A stretch of DNA of 64,000 bases from Symbiodinium microadriaticum (GCA_001939145.1 LSRX01001553.1:54976-118975), one strand, 5' to 3'. Shown: positions 36,600-47,809, numbered from the stretch's first letter. The notes: generated from the letters alone by a model not told the origin. Numbers and translations are program-made.

Positions 36600-39500
36600 G
36601 CGACCTGCAACATAAAGCGGACGTGTATGGACAAGTTGGCGGGCGATGAGGACAAACTTGGTGGAGATTCTGTGACAGGGAAGACAGTCGTTGGTCTTTC
36701 CTGCGTTATTGCTGTTCGTGCACACAGCAATCGTTGACGAAGAGACATGCCGGTAACTAAATGCTCTCATGCCGACAAGATCTTTTTGCATCCCTAAAGG
36801 AAACGATGCATCATCATCATATTGACAGTGACAAGACTGCTGGACTGAACCGCCTTCCCTGTGCCTTATGTGGTTCAGGAAACGCTCATTGCCCATTTGG
36901 AAGGTGCAAAAGCAGAAGCAAGAATCAAAGTGCCCCGTAATGGTTCCTCGCTTCCCGAACAAGATCGGTACTTGCCACATAGCGAACAGACAGTGTCGTG
37001 ATCGTGGTCGTCGTCGTAGTGGCAGCCGCAGCATCAGCAGGAAAAACTAGCACAGCAAGAGCGGAGTGGACCTCGCACCTTCTAATATTCGTCATCATGG
37101 TCGTTCTGAACATCGACAAGGACGGCTGTACCGAACGATTGCATTGAAAGCTGAGCGAGCGGAGGCAACTTCTGGTGTGCAACTCAACTGTCTTGATTGA
37201 GTCTGCGCTTCAAGCTGACCAATTTCAGTCCTCTTAGAGAATGGAAGCAGCACCTTGAGGAACGGCAAAAAACGGAACTTGGACGAGACTCGAACAGACT
37301 GAATGGTAGGTCATTCAGCTCGGCTGCAGGTGTGCAGAGTTGCGATTCACGAGTTGAGAAAGGAATGGAAAAGACTTCGGTTTCTGCCTGAGGATAGCAG
37401 TAGCTGCAGCAGTAGCAGCAGCAGTAGCAGCAGTAGTCGTCGGTGGTGGCGGGCGCCGGTGGCGTCGCTGTCGTGGCAGCAGTAGCAGTGTTTGTCACCG
37501 TTGCCGCAGCAGGAGGAGAATGGGTCCACAGGTTGATACACTGTGCAGGCATACTGGTGGGGCAGGGACCATCCACTGCACGGCATATCACGGCATCCTG
37601 ACAGACTCAAGTGCTGTGCTGGCTGGCTCACCACCAATGCCGGAGTCGCCGATTTCCTCGACCTTCAGCCCCCCGATGTTTGGCCTTCGGGAGATATTGC
37701 TTCTCTTGGCCTTGTTGAGCTCTGTCGTCTGGAACTTTGTCGCGTGTTGCCGGCACTGATCCTGTTCAGTGTCCCTGGCCACCTCTCAGACCATGTTCAC
37801 GGTGTCATTGCACGCTGCCGGTGATGCATTTTGCTGATCTAAGATCAGAGCTGCCCCCTCTTTTAAGGCTTGTGCGAATCGACAGCAGCTGGTCTTGAGA
37901 CCGCAGGCTAAAAGCATCAACCATCACAACCAACAGCAGCAGGAACAGCAGAAGCAAGCACCCAGGGCACCTTCAGCCTGCCTGGCATCGACAGCTGTCC
38001 AGCTTTAATGCCACCTAGCCACATCCTCCGCGACGGCTGCACGTAACAGTGCGCCGCGGGCCTTTGGCAGCTCCGGCACTTCCGGCACCTCCTGCTTCGG
38101 TTCAACTTTCGCCTGGCACTCGCCCTCCTCTTCATCAAGCAAGGGCTCGCCCAGTGGCCCAGCCGATGGCCACAGCCTCCCACCGCAGAGCTTGCTGAGC
38201 ATGAGTCAAAGCACACAGGATGCGAGCTGCGCTGTGAATCGCCTGACGAGACCCCGGCAGGTTGCAGCCAGTGCGGACAGCAGGCTTCCAATGGCACTTG
38301 CTGAGGCCCAGATCACCAGGGCCACAGCCTGGTCACAAAGCAAGGGGAGCAAGGGGTGAGGCCCTTTCATTGCCTCATACATCCTCATACTGACTCATAC
38401 TGTTTATCCCCACGCTCTTGAACCCCGCTTGGGCCTGCCACGGAGGCAGCCCGCCTTTCTGGATGAAGCAATCCGTGAGCCAGAACTGCAGGGCCAACGC
38501 GACACATGGCACGAGCCTGCGCGGTCGCAAGCTTGTCTGCTTGGGGCGACAGAATTGCAAGTGAACTTTGAAGCAAGGGGCAGCTCTGTCAAGTCTGCAA
38601 GGCTCGAACTCCAAGATGTAAGATCCAACCTTCCACACAAAGAAAGAAGCCATTCTGGAGTCATGCAGACGCCCTCGGAATCTCGCTCTTCCGGCAGTCG
38701 AGCAGCAGTAGGACTACAGGACCTCGAAAAAGGCCGGGGAGGGAAAGCGTCTGGAGCGCCCATTCGGAGGCGCAGACGCAGGCCAGCCAAACCAGAAGCT
38801 GGCATATGTATCTGCCTGCAGGCCCCACAGACTCGGCCCCATCAGGCACTGTACCCAGTTAGAATTGCACGCAGACATGATCAAGGCGTGCCTGGCACCA
38901 TGAGATCCGCATCATCACGGTATTCCCCAGTTCGGAAATCCTCTTGTTCGGGCAGGCAGGCTGACAACAACATCATAAGGAGGGTCAAGGGCAAGAGCTT
39001 TGAGCAGGAGCCTTGTGGACTGTGCAGCCGATCGAGAATATGGAACTAGTGCGCTGAACGGTGCTGGAAAGGCTGCAAAAGTTGTGTCGAGCTGACACTC
39101 ACTTCAAGCCCTCTCCGAACACCGACACCGAATGAGTCAAATCAAGGTTCGGTACGGCCGGTAGATATCTCCAGGACTCGGCTGAGGCTCTGAAGCAACC
39201 TGCACAGCAGGACTTGGCTTTGGCATCTCAGGTGGCTCGAAGAAACTCCTAGCTGTGTCCACAGCTTTTGAATGCAAGCGAGGCACAAGTACTGGAACAC
39301 GACGCCGCACGTGGCCTCGGCAAATGTGACCTAGCTGACCCAGCTTTACATAACCCAAGCAGGACTGTAATGCCTGTCCTGACAAATTTCGCAAACGTCA
39401 AGAACTTGACAAAGCACACCTTTGCAGGAGCTGGGACTTCCTTTACCATCACTGTGTCGCCTGCACAGAAACAAGCCCAGAAGCTTCTGCAGCGGGCTCG

Positions 39501-39990
39501 GACAGCCGCAAGACCTCGTCGCTGGGCCTCCACAGACAAACCCGCAACTCTGACGCAGCGGGGACAGAAAGCTGAAGGGAAAATAACTTGGGTTCTTTAC
39601 CCTGAAACACAACAAGCCTACGCTGCAAAAATGGGAAGCCTACATCGATGGAACTCGTGGTGCGGCACCTCCATAGGCAGTGGATGCCCCACAGCAGCAA
39701 GCAGCCAAACCTTTCATGCGGCAATACGGTGCACCTCTGGAGCCTTGCCCTTGAAGCTCACTTTGGGGATCGGCTGATCATTCAAACGTCCGCATTTTCC
39801 GCACGCTTGGAAAGAAGACATCGTCTCGATAAGCCTTTGAACTCGCAACTTCTCGAGACCACTAAGAGAAACCAAGGAGCAGCTGCTTGGAAGCATCGAG
39901 CAGAAAGTCAAGCCAAGTCCGTGTCTCGGATTTGACCTTCAGAGACTCCAAGTTCAACAAGACAAGAGCACTGGGCCCACCCGCAAGAGA
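36600..39990. other. Stretch with only weak frames
   Basis: Frames of 60-206 codons are open on both strands (for example 38,429-39,049 plus and 38,404-38,805 minus), but none could be tied to splice sites or a family. A short AGC/AGT triplet tract lies at 37,393-37,440. Confidence 0.35.
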
Positions 39991-39997
39991 AGGTCCG

Positions 39998-40490
39998 TAC
40001 AGGGTTTATGAGGGCGAGTACAAGGTTTGTTTGGCTTTTCATAGGGTCTACAAGGTTTTAGAGAGTTAATATAGGGTTCTATGAGGGCTTCAATAGGGCT
40101 TATGTGGGCTTTCCAGGATCGACGACGGCTTTGTTCTAGTGTGCGCTCGAAGGCCTGGGACGGCGCGGTTCAACTCAAGGCTTTTTCTGACTTGCTTATT
40201 CGGGTTCGGAAGGGTTCAATTCAAGGTTACGTATGATTGGTACTACCCTCAGAATCCTTAAAAGGGTTATAGGCAATATTTACAATGATTATGTTGCTTC
40301 GTAATATGATTAGTAGTAGTAGTGGAAGAGGGTTAGAGGCAATACTTAGTATGATTATTCGTGCTCAGAGGGGTTCTAAGCAATATCTCTAATGATTAGT
40401 AATGATTAGTACTACCTTAAGACGGTTATAGGCAATACTTAGCATGATTACTTGTACTGAGAGGGGTTCTAAGCAAAAATTCGTATGGTT
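39998..40490. repeat. Degenerate GGGTT-rich tandem repeat
   Basis: From 39,998 short AGGGTTTATGAGGG-like words recur. From about 40,268 a longer unit takes over: GGCAATACTTAG words at 40,272, 40,338 and 40,431, each followed by ATGATTA, and GAGGGGTTCTAAGCAA at two of them (period about 93 bp for the last two). Confidence 0.7.
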
Positions 40491-40559
40491 AGTTGTACAC
40501 CAGAAGAAAGGGAAACCCAGTCCTGTTCCACAGGGGGGGTTCTCCTTCCTCATCTAGAC

Positions 40560-40606
40560 CACCCACACACACACACATATACATATATATACACACACAC
40601 ACACGG
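40560..40606. repeat. CA/TA dinucleotide microsatellite
   Basis: (CA)n, (TA)n, (CA)n in sequence, about 45 bp. Confidence 0.8.
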
Positions 40607-41088
40607 ATGGTGAATCACAAATTGCTCCACGAAGGGGCAGAGGCGGGGGGCGGAATACATCATGATCAGTGTATACTTGTAGATGATCCTGTGGCGGGGG
40701 AGGGGACGGGGAAACCATGGGGCCTGGCCTGGCGGAGCAGGAGGGCCCCGACACCAAAGGACGGCGCCAAGAAGACCATTTGAGGTGTTCAGGGGGCACG
40801 GGTGCCCCTGTTCAGTGGTCTCTTACAGATTGAGGGCTGGTCTGGAGCAGTGAAGAGGGCGATCGAGGGCTCATGCTTGTAAACGTTCGAGGGGGCTCGA
40901 GCCCTTCGCCTCCTCAACCGCTTGCTGTTGGAGGCGGCTGTGCCGGGGACGCTACGGGAGGTGAATGTCAATGATTCGCTCCAGAACTCATGGCGTGGTC
41001 GAGTTGCCTGCATCATGCACATGTTTTGCTACCTTGGACCAGTGGAGGCGGTGTGGCGGAGCTTGAGCTTGAGCTACCCAGTATGAGT

Positions 41089-41286
41089 TAGGGACCCCCT
41101 TGCCTATTAAGGCTAATAATGCCACCGTCACCCCATTAGATGAATATTCCTAGGGTCCCCCCTACGCTTCACCGATATATCACTACTACTTCCCCATTAT
41201 TAATACAAGTATAGGAATAATCAATTACCCCATCTATTTTCTCTAAGGTGGCATTATTACCCAAACTGGGCAAGGGGTTCCTTATA
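41089..41286. repeat. Palindromic MITE-like unit (left repeat)
   Basis: Positions 41,089-41,131 (TAGGGACCCCCTTGCC...) and 41,244-41,286 (...GGCAAGGGGTTCCTTA) are inverted copies of each other, so this 198-bp segment could be a complete small inverted-repeat element. Its first 134 bp also match the segment at 44,141-44,274 in opposite orientation. Confidence 0.6.
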
Positions 41287-41411
41287 GAATTTGGTTCAGG
41301 GTGTAGGGTTAAGGGTTGACAAACCCTGAGGTTCTACGGCATGACCCCGAGGTATTTCAGAGCTACCCTGACGTATTTCCAGCTACCTCAACACCACACC
41401 CCAGCAAACAG

Positions 41412-41530
41412 CAAACTCAAGGACACACCCGCGCGAACTCAAGGACACACCCGAACAAACTCAGGGACACACCCACGCGACCTCACGGACGCACCTGCAC
41501 AAACTAGGACACACCCGCGCGAACTCAAGC
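41412..41530. repeat. Tandem repeat of about 24 bp
   Basis: About five diverged units of ACTCAAGGACACACCCGCGCGA inside the candidate element, between the left repeat and the 3' end of the HNH gene. Confidence 0.8.
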
Positions 41531-42132
41531 CAACAGCCCTCGCGGGCCAAAATCGCACCATTTTCCCCTCCAAAGCTTCACGGATCTTGCCACCTCCGTC
41601 ACCAACCCTTTACGAACTGCACCCCAAAGCACTTTTCCACAACCTTTTCCATCAAAGCCCCGCACACATGCTCCCTATCAGCAACCATTGATCCACAGCC
41701 TCATCTACCACCTGAAAATAGGCAAAGTCCACCGCGTAGAAAATGCTACCACCCACCCGGCACTTAAGGATAATCTATCTTAAGATCTCAACCTCAATGC
41801 TAGGATATCAACCGATCCCGACCGAAGTTACCATCCTAGGAATAATATTTACGTCTACCTAGGTGCCATACTTCTAATTAGGCCAGGGTTTATAGAATTT
41901 GGGTTAAGGGTTGGGACTGGGGTTAACGGTTAACGGCTGAATATTTCAAAACGCCATCAAAGTTCACCCGGCTAAGCTAGGAGAATACCACAATGGAGAC
42001 GCGCTCTTCAATTCTAAGGAGAATCGCTTGAAGGTGGGATGTGGTTAGGAGGCTCCCTTTGCTACTTTTTCACGTCTCTGTCCAGCTGTTCTGGAAGTCA
42101 CTTTGGCGACGACTGCACATCCTAATCACACC

Positions 42133-43663
42133 TTATTGGGATTGTCGCGGCGGAACCACCTTTGGCTTTGGCCAGCGCGGTGGCACCACCACAGGAGTTG
42201 AGGTCTGAAGCACAGAAGTGTCATCGACTCGTTGCAGCGCATGCGGTTCCACAGCCGATGCGGAAGGAGAAAGGTCAGATAGGACGCAATCCGATAACAA
42301 AGCCGACCTGTCCCGAGTCCCTCTACGGCTCTCAGCTAACGAAACATCTCTGATCCCGCTGACCATAGCCCCGAAGTTCGGCATCTGCTCGCAGGCTTTT
42401 GCATTCTCCACATAGAACTTGTGTAGACGTGTTGCGAGCGCACGGTAGTACAGCATGTGTTCGGAAAAATTCCGAAATGCTGGTTGCTGCAGTTGTGGCC
42501 CGTTGCACTCTTCTCTTCTGGACCCGTAGCAACTGAGCACTGTCCACGGTTGCCCAAAGCAAGCTGGTAAAAGCGCAAGCTTGTGAGAATCGAAGCCATC
42601 GTGACAAGAATCTTTCTTGCCATGAGCTCCGCAAAGCAATAGAAAGTTGCGCTCGGAGGTCACTCGAAACTCGCCTCTGAAGCCCTGATTGAAATTCTGT
42701 GGGCGTGGCGACAGGTGGGCGCAAGAGAGTTTGCGAGGCTTCTGTGGCGATGTAAGAAGAGTCTCTGACAAGCCACAGAAGGCACATTTGTTGCCATACC
42801 TCGTCCTGATTTTTGCCTTCACAGGTTGGGGGATGTCTTCGGTTCCATGGCCGGTAGTCTGATCGAAAGCACTGAGATTGGGATCAAGGAGTGCCTGACG
42901 CATGAAGACGCTGCTCTCATAAAAATCACGCGTGATCGTTGTCAAGCCATCTTTGTCGACCTCTGGGTAGCTCGGAAATTCACCAGGAACTAAACCCAAC
43001 AACTAACCCGTTCAACCAGCCTCTCTCACGCTCTAGGGCAAAACAAACACTCAACGCACAGCCTCTCTAACGCCCTAAGACCAACCCCCCAACCCCAACT
43101 AAGCAACCCAATCAACAAACCCAATCGGGAAACCCTACGAGGGAACCAAACCTAGGGGGGAATAAACCGCTACGCTACAACCAAAGAGCCAACCCCTAAA
43201 CCCAATAAGTAAGGTAATCAACAAAGCCTATCGGGGAAGCTTTCGGGGGAAGCATACGATTAAAACAGAATATTGATTGAACGCCTATATCAACAAAGGG
43301 TGTGCGCTGGTGCCAAGGAGCGGGTTCCGGTGGAGCAGGGCGCGTTGCGTTGTGCAGCGCCGACACTATGCGCACTCGGTCCGACTCTGGCACGTTGGGG
43401 AAGATTTTGCCAACGGCAAAATCTAAAACTTGCACCTGCATGGTTGCCACGTCTTGCTTGCCATAACTGGCGAACCACTGCCGGACTGCCGTCCTATGAT
43501 GCTCGGTGCAAACTCCTTCCAATTGCGCAGCCAGCCATTCGGGCAGGTTGTCCTGCTCAACATCTGCGAACTTCCGCTTCTTCTGGGCAGGACCCTCTGC
43601 CGCGGCAGACATGGCTTCTCTGTTTTGACACACCTTGGAACACCTGCTAGAATGGTTGTTCAT
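42133..43663 (-). CDS. HNH-type nuclease-like protein, two exons
   Basis: Exon 1 (43,258-43,663) starts MNNHSSRC; a second ATG at codon 18 is also plausible. It has a basic, NLS-like AQKKRKFADVE and a compact helical region (WLAAQLEGVCTEHHRTAVRQ). Donor GTATGC and acceptor GGGTTTAG define a 268-bp intron (42,990-43,257) with matching phase. Exon 2 (42,133-42,989) gives a total of about 420 residues. Residues about 204-268 carry an HNH/treble-clef pattern: CAFC, then CAHLSP, then ERNFLLLCGAHG and CHDGFDSHK, that is Cys pairs, the His, the Asn and a closing Cys/His set, closest in layout to the HNH_2 type. Such proteins cut DNA. The C-terminus is Pro-rich. The gene lies between 134-bp inverted repeats, so a role in transposition is possible but inferred. 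A solitary host or selfish nuclease is the alternative. Confidence 0.7.
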
Positions 43664-43862
43664 GACCCAAACAGCACATGAATGTGAAACCGCATGCCAC
43701 GCAAGTCAGTTGTCTCTTGAACCACTGGAGTCACAAGTAGCAACAATAGGAACCGGACAAAAGTGCGCAGCTGGAAAATGCACGTTGCGAAACGTCTTGC
43801 AGCTCAAGCTGTGCACATGCACGCAACTCCAAAAAATAAAAAAGCAGCGAGCCCACTGACAA

Positions 43863-43940
43863 CTAGAAGTTACAAGTTGCGGAGCAACTCACAACTATAA
43901 GATACAAGTTGTGGAGCAACTCACAACTACAAGTTGCAAT
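43863..43940. repeat. Two-unit tandem repeat of about 36 bp
   Basis: Two to three units of ACAAGTTG(C/T)GGAGCAACTCACAACTA-type sequence in tandem, 5' of the HNH gene and inside the candidate element. Each unit contains the inverted words AAGTTG and CAACTC. Confidence 0.8.
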
Positions 43941-44139
43941 CCTAGACCCACGCGAATCTTTTAAGGCGCAGGTCGCAGAACAAGCCCCCACAACTTGAAA
44001 AAATACTGTCAAAAACTACACCTGTAACAACTCAAAGCGTAAATACACTCTATTGTTACCTTCAACATAATAATATTTTTGACCCAGTTTTTCGTCAATT
44101 CTTTCTATGGTATAAACATTTTGCGACCAATTTGATACA

Positions 44140-44140
44140 N
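44140..44140. other. Assembly N at the inner edge of the right inverted repeat
   Basis: The repeat match begins at the next base, so the physical link between the repeat and the HNH gene rests on this join. Confidence 0.8.
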
Positions 44141-44274
44141 GATTATTCCTATACTTGTATTGATAACGGGGAATTAGTAGTGATATATCGGTGAAGTGTA
44201 GGGGGGACCCTAGGAATAATAATCTAATTGGTTGACGGTGGCATTATTAGCCTAAATAGGCAAGGGGGTCCCTA
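44141..44274. repeat. Right inverted repeat, truncated at an N
   Basis: The reverse complement of 41,089-41,222 with roughly a dozen differences. Outer end reads GGGGGTCCCTA. The match ends exactly at the N at 44,140, so it is unknown whether this copy once continued into the second palindromic half. Confidence 0.8.
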
Positions 44275-44442
44275 GAAATCGAAGACACTTCCAGTGCTCT
44301 GCGGTTCGGTGCTGAGGCTCGCACATCCTCCAGCCTGCAAGGCTTTCCAGAGCATCAACACCGCGCTTTCGGATCCAGGGTTCTTGCAGACTAAAGGCCT
44401 TTCACGAGCCACGAACTAAGCCTTAATGGCCCTTACAGAAGT

Positions 44443-44730
44443 CTACAGACACAGGCCTTCGAGGGGCTCTCCACCGACACTCCCTGCAGGGCAAACTCGG
44501 GATTGGAGCTCAGGACACGAGGCAGACGAGTCGACGATCAAGAAGAAGCCAATGGCTGCCACTGTCAAGCGGCTCAGAAAATCGTGCCCGACTAAGCCTG
44601 TCGGCTTCCACTCGACAGCAAGCCCTTCCACTCGCTTCCGAGTTCCGAAATCAATTTCGTCCCCTCGAAGAGAAAGCGATGCACAGGATGCCGCAGACCC
44701 CACCTCTTTCCACTCACCTTCCTTCTCCAC
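44443..44730 (-). CDS. Candidate exon, unidentified
   Basis: A minus-strand frame of natural composition (SLRGDEIDFGTRKRVEGLAV, then WKPTGLVGHDFLSRLTVAA and a hydrophobic IGFFLIV). An opposite plus-strand frame (44,426-44,803) is also open. Minus is preferred from composition and neighbours. Confidence 0.35.
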   Translation of the reverse strand: MEKEGEWKEVGSAASCASLSLRGDEIDFGTRKRVEGLAVEWKPTGLVGHDFLSRLTVAAIGFFLIVDSSASCPELQSRVCPAGSVGGEPLEGLCL

Positions 44731-44814
44731 GGTTTCCTGCGCAGCTGCAGCAACTACACGGGATCTTCTTGCACACGTAGCCTACACCCATGAAACGTGT
44801 TGAAATATCCCTAC

Positions 44815-44922
44815 GGGGTGCCAGTTCAAGCGCAGGGAGATGACAGCAGAAGTACAGAGGAGTTCGGGCTCCACTTCAAGGCTCCTGGCCTCGATCTCGT
44901 CAAAGTCAAACATCTTCGCTGC
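44815..44922 (-). CDS. Candidate exon with an FDFDEIE module
   Basis: The minus strand reads AAKMFDFDEIEARSLEVEPE and continues naturally for about 20 more residues. The MFDFDEIE word is the same as at 33.8 kb, encoded by different synonymous codons, so it is not a recent DNA duplication. Confidence 0.35.
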
Positions 44923-45286
44923 GATCCGCACCCGTTTTAGTCATGTCTTCTTCCGTGGGGTCTGCTGAAGTGGCTGCTGGATGCGCAATGTGTACTGCCG
45001 GGGACGCCTACTGCTCTGGCAATGGCTCAAGACATGGCTGCGAGGGCAAAGGACATGAGGGCAGCCGACAGTGTGTGTGTGTGCTTTCACTGCACGCCTG
45101 TGGTGGACCACATCTTAAGCAAGAGTCCACCTTCAGATTGCAGAAACCATCCTTGTGCTTTTCTCGCTCATCTCTTGCCAGTCGTCTCATCTTCCTGCCA
45201 GGCAGGACCGATGCAAGTATGCAGTTTTCCAAACCTGCTTCCCAACCGTGACACGCTTGATTCAGCTCTAAAACCTCAGTGGGCCG

Positions 45287-45650
45287 CTATACCTGGCGCC
45301 ACGAACCCCAACTCAGCAGCCCCGCCTTTGCCAAATCCAGAGGGTGCCACCACCTGGGCAATGGAAAGGCTGACCCTCGAAGCGTGACACAGTCAATGCG
45401 ATCCGTAGACTGGGCACCCGACACATCCACGTCGAACAGCTGGAAAGCAACGCGAGTGTAGGACAAAGCATTGGTTGGCTTGGCTAGACATGGTAGCAAA
45501 GCTTGCTCCTATCATGGCGAACAAAAAAAGCATGGATATCATCAGGCCCGCTAACCAGCCAACATACTTCTCTGGACCAGTAATGTCTCGTCGCACAAGC
45601 AAGCAGTTGGCTTGCGCGGGTTTAGTGCAAACTATCAACAGAGCGACCAC
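45287..45650 (-). CDS. Two candidate exons, degenerate EF-hand-like loop
   Basis: Exon a (45,564-45,650) reads ANCLLVRRDITGPEKY before donor GTTGGC, phase 0. Exon b (about 45,287-45,478) follows a T-rich stretch and acceptor TCTAGCCAAG, phase 0, and reads SYTRVAFQLFDVDVSGAQST. The AFxLFDxDxSG pattern resembles an EF-hand calcium-binding loop but lacks the usual glutamate at position 12. If the proposed intron is wrong, the same DNA reads a hydrophobic MISMLFLFAMIGASF segment in exon a's frame, so a membrane span is the alternative. Confidence 0.4.
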
Positions 45651-45729
45651 CGATTTGTCCCGGCATCTGCAGAGCTGTGGTAAGATCTTGTAGCTGCTAA
45701 GTCTCCTATATCTCTTTCTTTTGCCTGCA

Positions 45730-47540
45730 GACCCGGTTGATCAGCAACCTGCATGCACGTTACAAGTTGAATTCAAGAAGCGGCAATTGCACGCGAAAGG
45801 AGAGAGAGAGAGAAGCTCATATTGATCTGCTAGCAACGCTCCATGGGCTTCGGTCCAGGGGCCCCCGAATTTCCAGCACAAAACCCTCCTCTGTTCTTCC
45901 AGAAGTCTGTCGCAATGCTTCCTTCCACAGAAAAGAAGCTGCCAAAGCACCTATGGAGCGGGCCAGTAACGACCAGGAAACCCTCGAGAATCTGGACGGT
46001 ATTTCGTGGGCAAGGTTTTGCCCCCGTCTCTCCCAAGTGCACCGCTTGTCAGCCCAGGCTGTTTGCCATTCACTGGGCTCTCTCGGCCCTGCCACAAACC
46101 GGCCAAGGGTCTGCACCGACCTGGCTCGGGCATGAATTGCTTCGGGGCTCGTCAGGAGATGGCAGAGGAGACACTTCTCAAAACACACGTTCCATCTCTG
46201 GGAGGCCTCCCCTCCGCCAACGGAATTGGTCTGCAGCAGCTTTGCTCCAGAAACGGCCTTAGCGGAAGCCCAAGAAACGTAAGAGTGTAAGCAGTCCCGA
46301 AGCCGGTTTAGCATTCGCAAGACTGAACAAAAATCGAACAAACGCCACACGTTGGTTGGATCTCTGGGTCAGATGCCTCCTGTTCCGGCCTCGGCCTCAC
46401 TTTGAACCTTCTGCTGAACACTTCAAGACGCTCTTGGCGTGGCTCGATTCGGCATTCTTGCTTTATTTGCATAATATTGCATAGTGGCATGGTGCTGCGC
46501 TCTGCTGAGGCCGCGACCAGGAGACTCCGCAAAGAGCGATCGTATAACTGAAACCTATCTAACCTTGCTTACGTAGGCAGCACGCCTGGCAAGCCGAAAC
46601 TTAGTTTACGAGAGTTGGGCCTTCAGGCGTCCGCCACTGCGTCGGCTGGCATGTTTCCACCATCTTCAAAATCTTTCTGCCTTTGCTGTTAGACTTGAAC
46701 ATAGGAAGCCTCAATCCAGCACGCGCAGGGCAGATCTGTCCTCCCAAAGAGCCCCACTTAAATGCTAGCTCGCTGGTCGAACGGCCATTCGAGCCCCTGG
46801 AACGAACGAAAGTCGCACACAGGCAAACTCAAGGAGACACTGAGCCTGCATCCAAAGCAGAAAACTCACTGCTAAAGGGAAGCCGATAACCGAAGCTGAT
46901 GCTTGGATGCGGCTCGCGGCTCCTTAGAACGAGCACATGTCACCTCAACCTCACTCCCTGTACTCTGACAAGGGTGGGGCCCCAGGGCTCTTTCAGCACT
47001 ACCCTTGCAAAACATGAGCAGCATTTGCAAATCACCTCTAGATCCCATACCACATGCCACAGACTCTTCCCGGAAGGTCTGTGAGCCCTGGCCTCCACCC
47101 TAGCAGTTGCTGGTCTTAGCGGGGACCTCGAAGGTCCAGCATTCGGCGAGGCAACTGCCGGTTTGACCAGAACTGTCTCTGGACAGATTGAAACTATTGT
47201 GGCCCTGTTGAGATCTCCAGTCGCAGCATGTTTGGCTGCCACTGGGCATGCAGCAGGCTGCTCCAGCAGCGACGACCCACAGACCCAAGCGCTTTTCCAA
47301 ATTGCGGTGCACCTGAACCTATTCGATGGCTGTGCCTGTTGGCCCTTTAACTGCTCCAAACGGTCGCTGGAGACAGACCCCAATACAGAGGCCGGGCCTT
47401 GCAGGAAGTAGGGTCCCAATCGATGCATAGTCTTCTGTTGGTCTGGGATCGCCTCAAGGGCTGCATCGGCTCTCGGCCATCGTAACGTCAAACGTCACAG
47501 CATCTCGGAACCGTGCTGACCTTCTCCAGTTTCTGAAAGA
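45730..47540. other. Stretch with ambiguous overlapping frames
   Basis: Long frames are open on both strands (45,817-46,350 minus; 45,737-46,262 plus; 46,940-47,491 minus; 47,163-47,411 plus). Several have natural composition, so real exons are likely, but strand and borders could not be settled. A short (GA)n lies at 45,801-45,813. Confidence 0.35.
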
Positions 47541-47557
47541 TCTTGTTTCCAAACCTT

Positions 47558-47809
47558 CTAAACGGAAGAGCCGGAAAGATGTTTTTTGAGAAGGACAACG
47601 CCGAAGCTCCGAGTTCTGCTGGTGGAAACATTACCGATTACGACTCGGCTGTTTTCGTCCAAACCCTCGTCAGCCGCTTCCACTGTGCCGAGATAGCAGA
47701 AGTTGTCTGCAACCGCAGCATTCAAGAGCAGCAGTTCGTCATCAGTGAGCATTGGCGGCCGTCGAGGGTCGGGCTGAGCGTTCTGTGCAGCACACACCAG
47801 CTCTGCATT
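47558..47809 (-). CDS. Last exon of an unidentified gene
   Basis: A strong acceptor (GTTGTCTCGTCTTCCAG) is followed in phase 0 by 83 codons to a TAG. The sequence is natural and slightly acidic: NAELVCAAQNAQPDPRRPPM, then LTDDELLLLNAAVADNFCYL and GTVEAADEGLDENSRVVIGN. It is the likely 3' end of the minus-strand unit that starts at the spliced-leader relic near 49.15 kb. An overlapping plus-strand frame of 155 codons is probably its shadow. No family recognised. Confidence 0.55.
   Translation of the reverse strand, partial: NAELVCAAQNAQPDPRRPPMLTDDELLLLNAAVADNFCYLGTVEAADEGLDENSRVVIGNVSTSRTRSFGVVLLKKHLSGSSV

Larger units (their letters stand above)
41089..44274. mobile_element. Candidate DNA transposon with an HNH-protein gene
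   Basis: Two 134-bp inverted repeats (41,089-41,222 and 44,141-44,274) are about 90% identical by eye, begin TAGGGACCCCCTTGCC, and are bounded by TA on both sides, as a TA target duplication would be. Between them lies one two-exon gene (42,133-43,663, minus strand) with an HNH-type motif, plus AT-richer sequence unlike the flanks. No DDE transposase, reverse transcriptase or recombinase is seen. The main alternative is two independent copies of a short palindromic element flanking a host gene, because the left repeat is part of a 198-bp self-palindromic unit. An N at 44,140 touches the right repeat. Confidence 0.45.

Noticed and set aside
43863-43940. CRISPR-like short repeats
   Set aside because: The two or three diverged units have no constant-length spacers; it is a plain tandem repeat in a nuclear genome.
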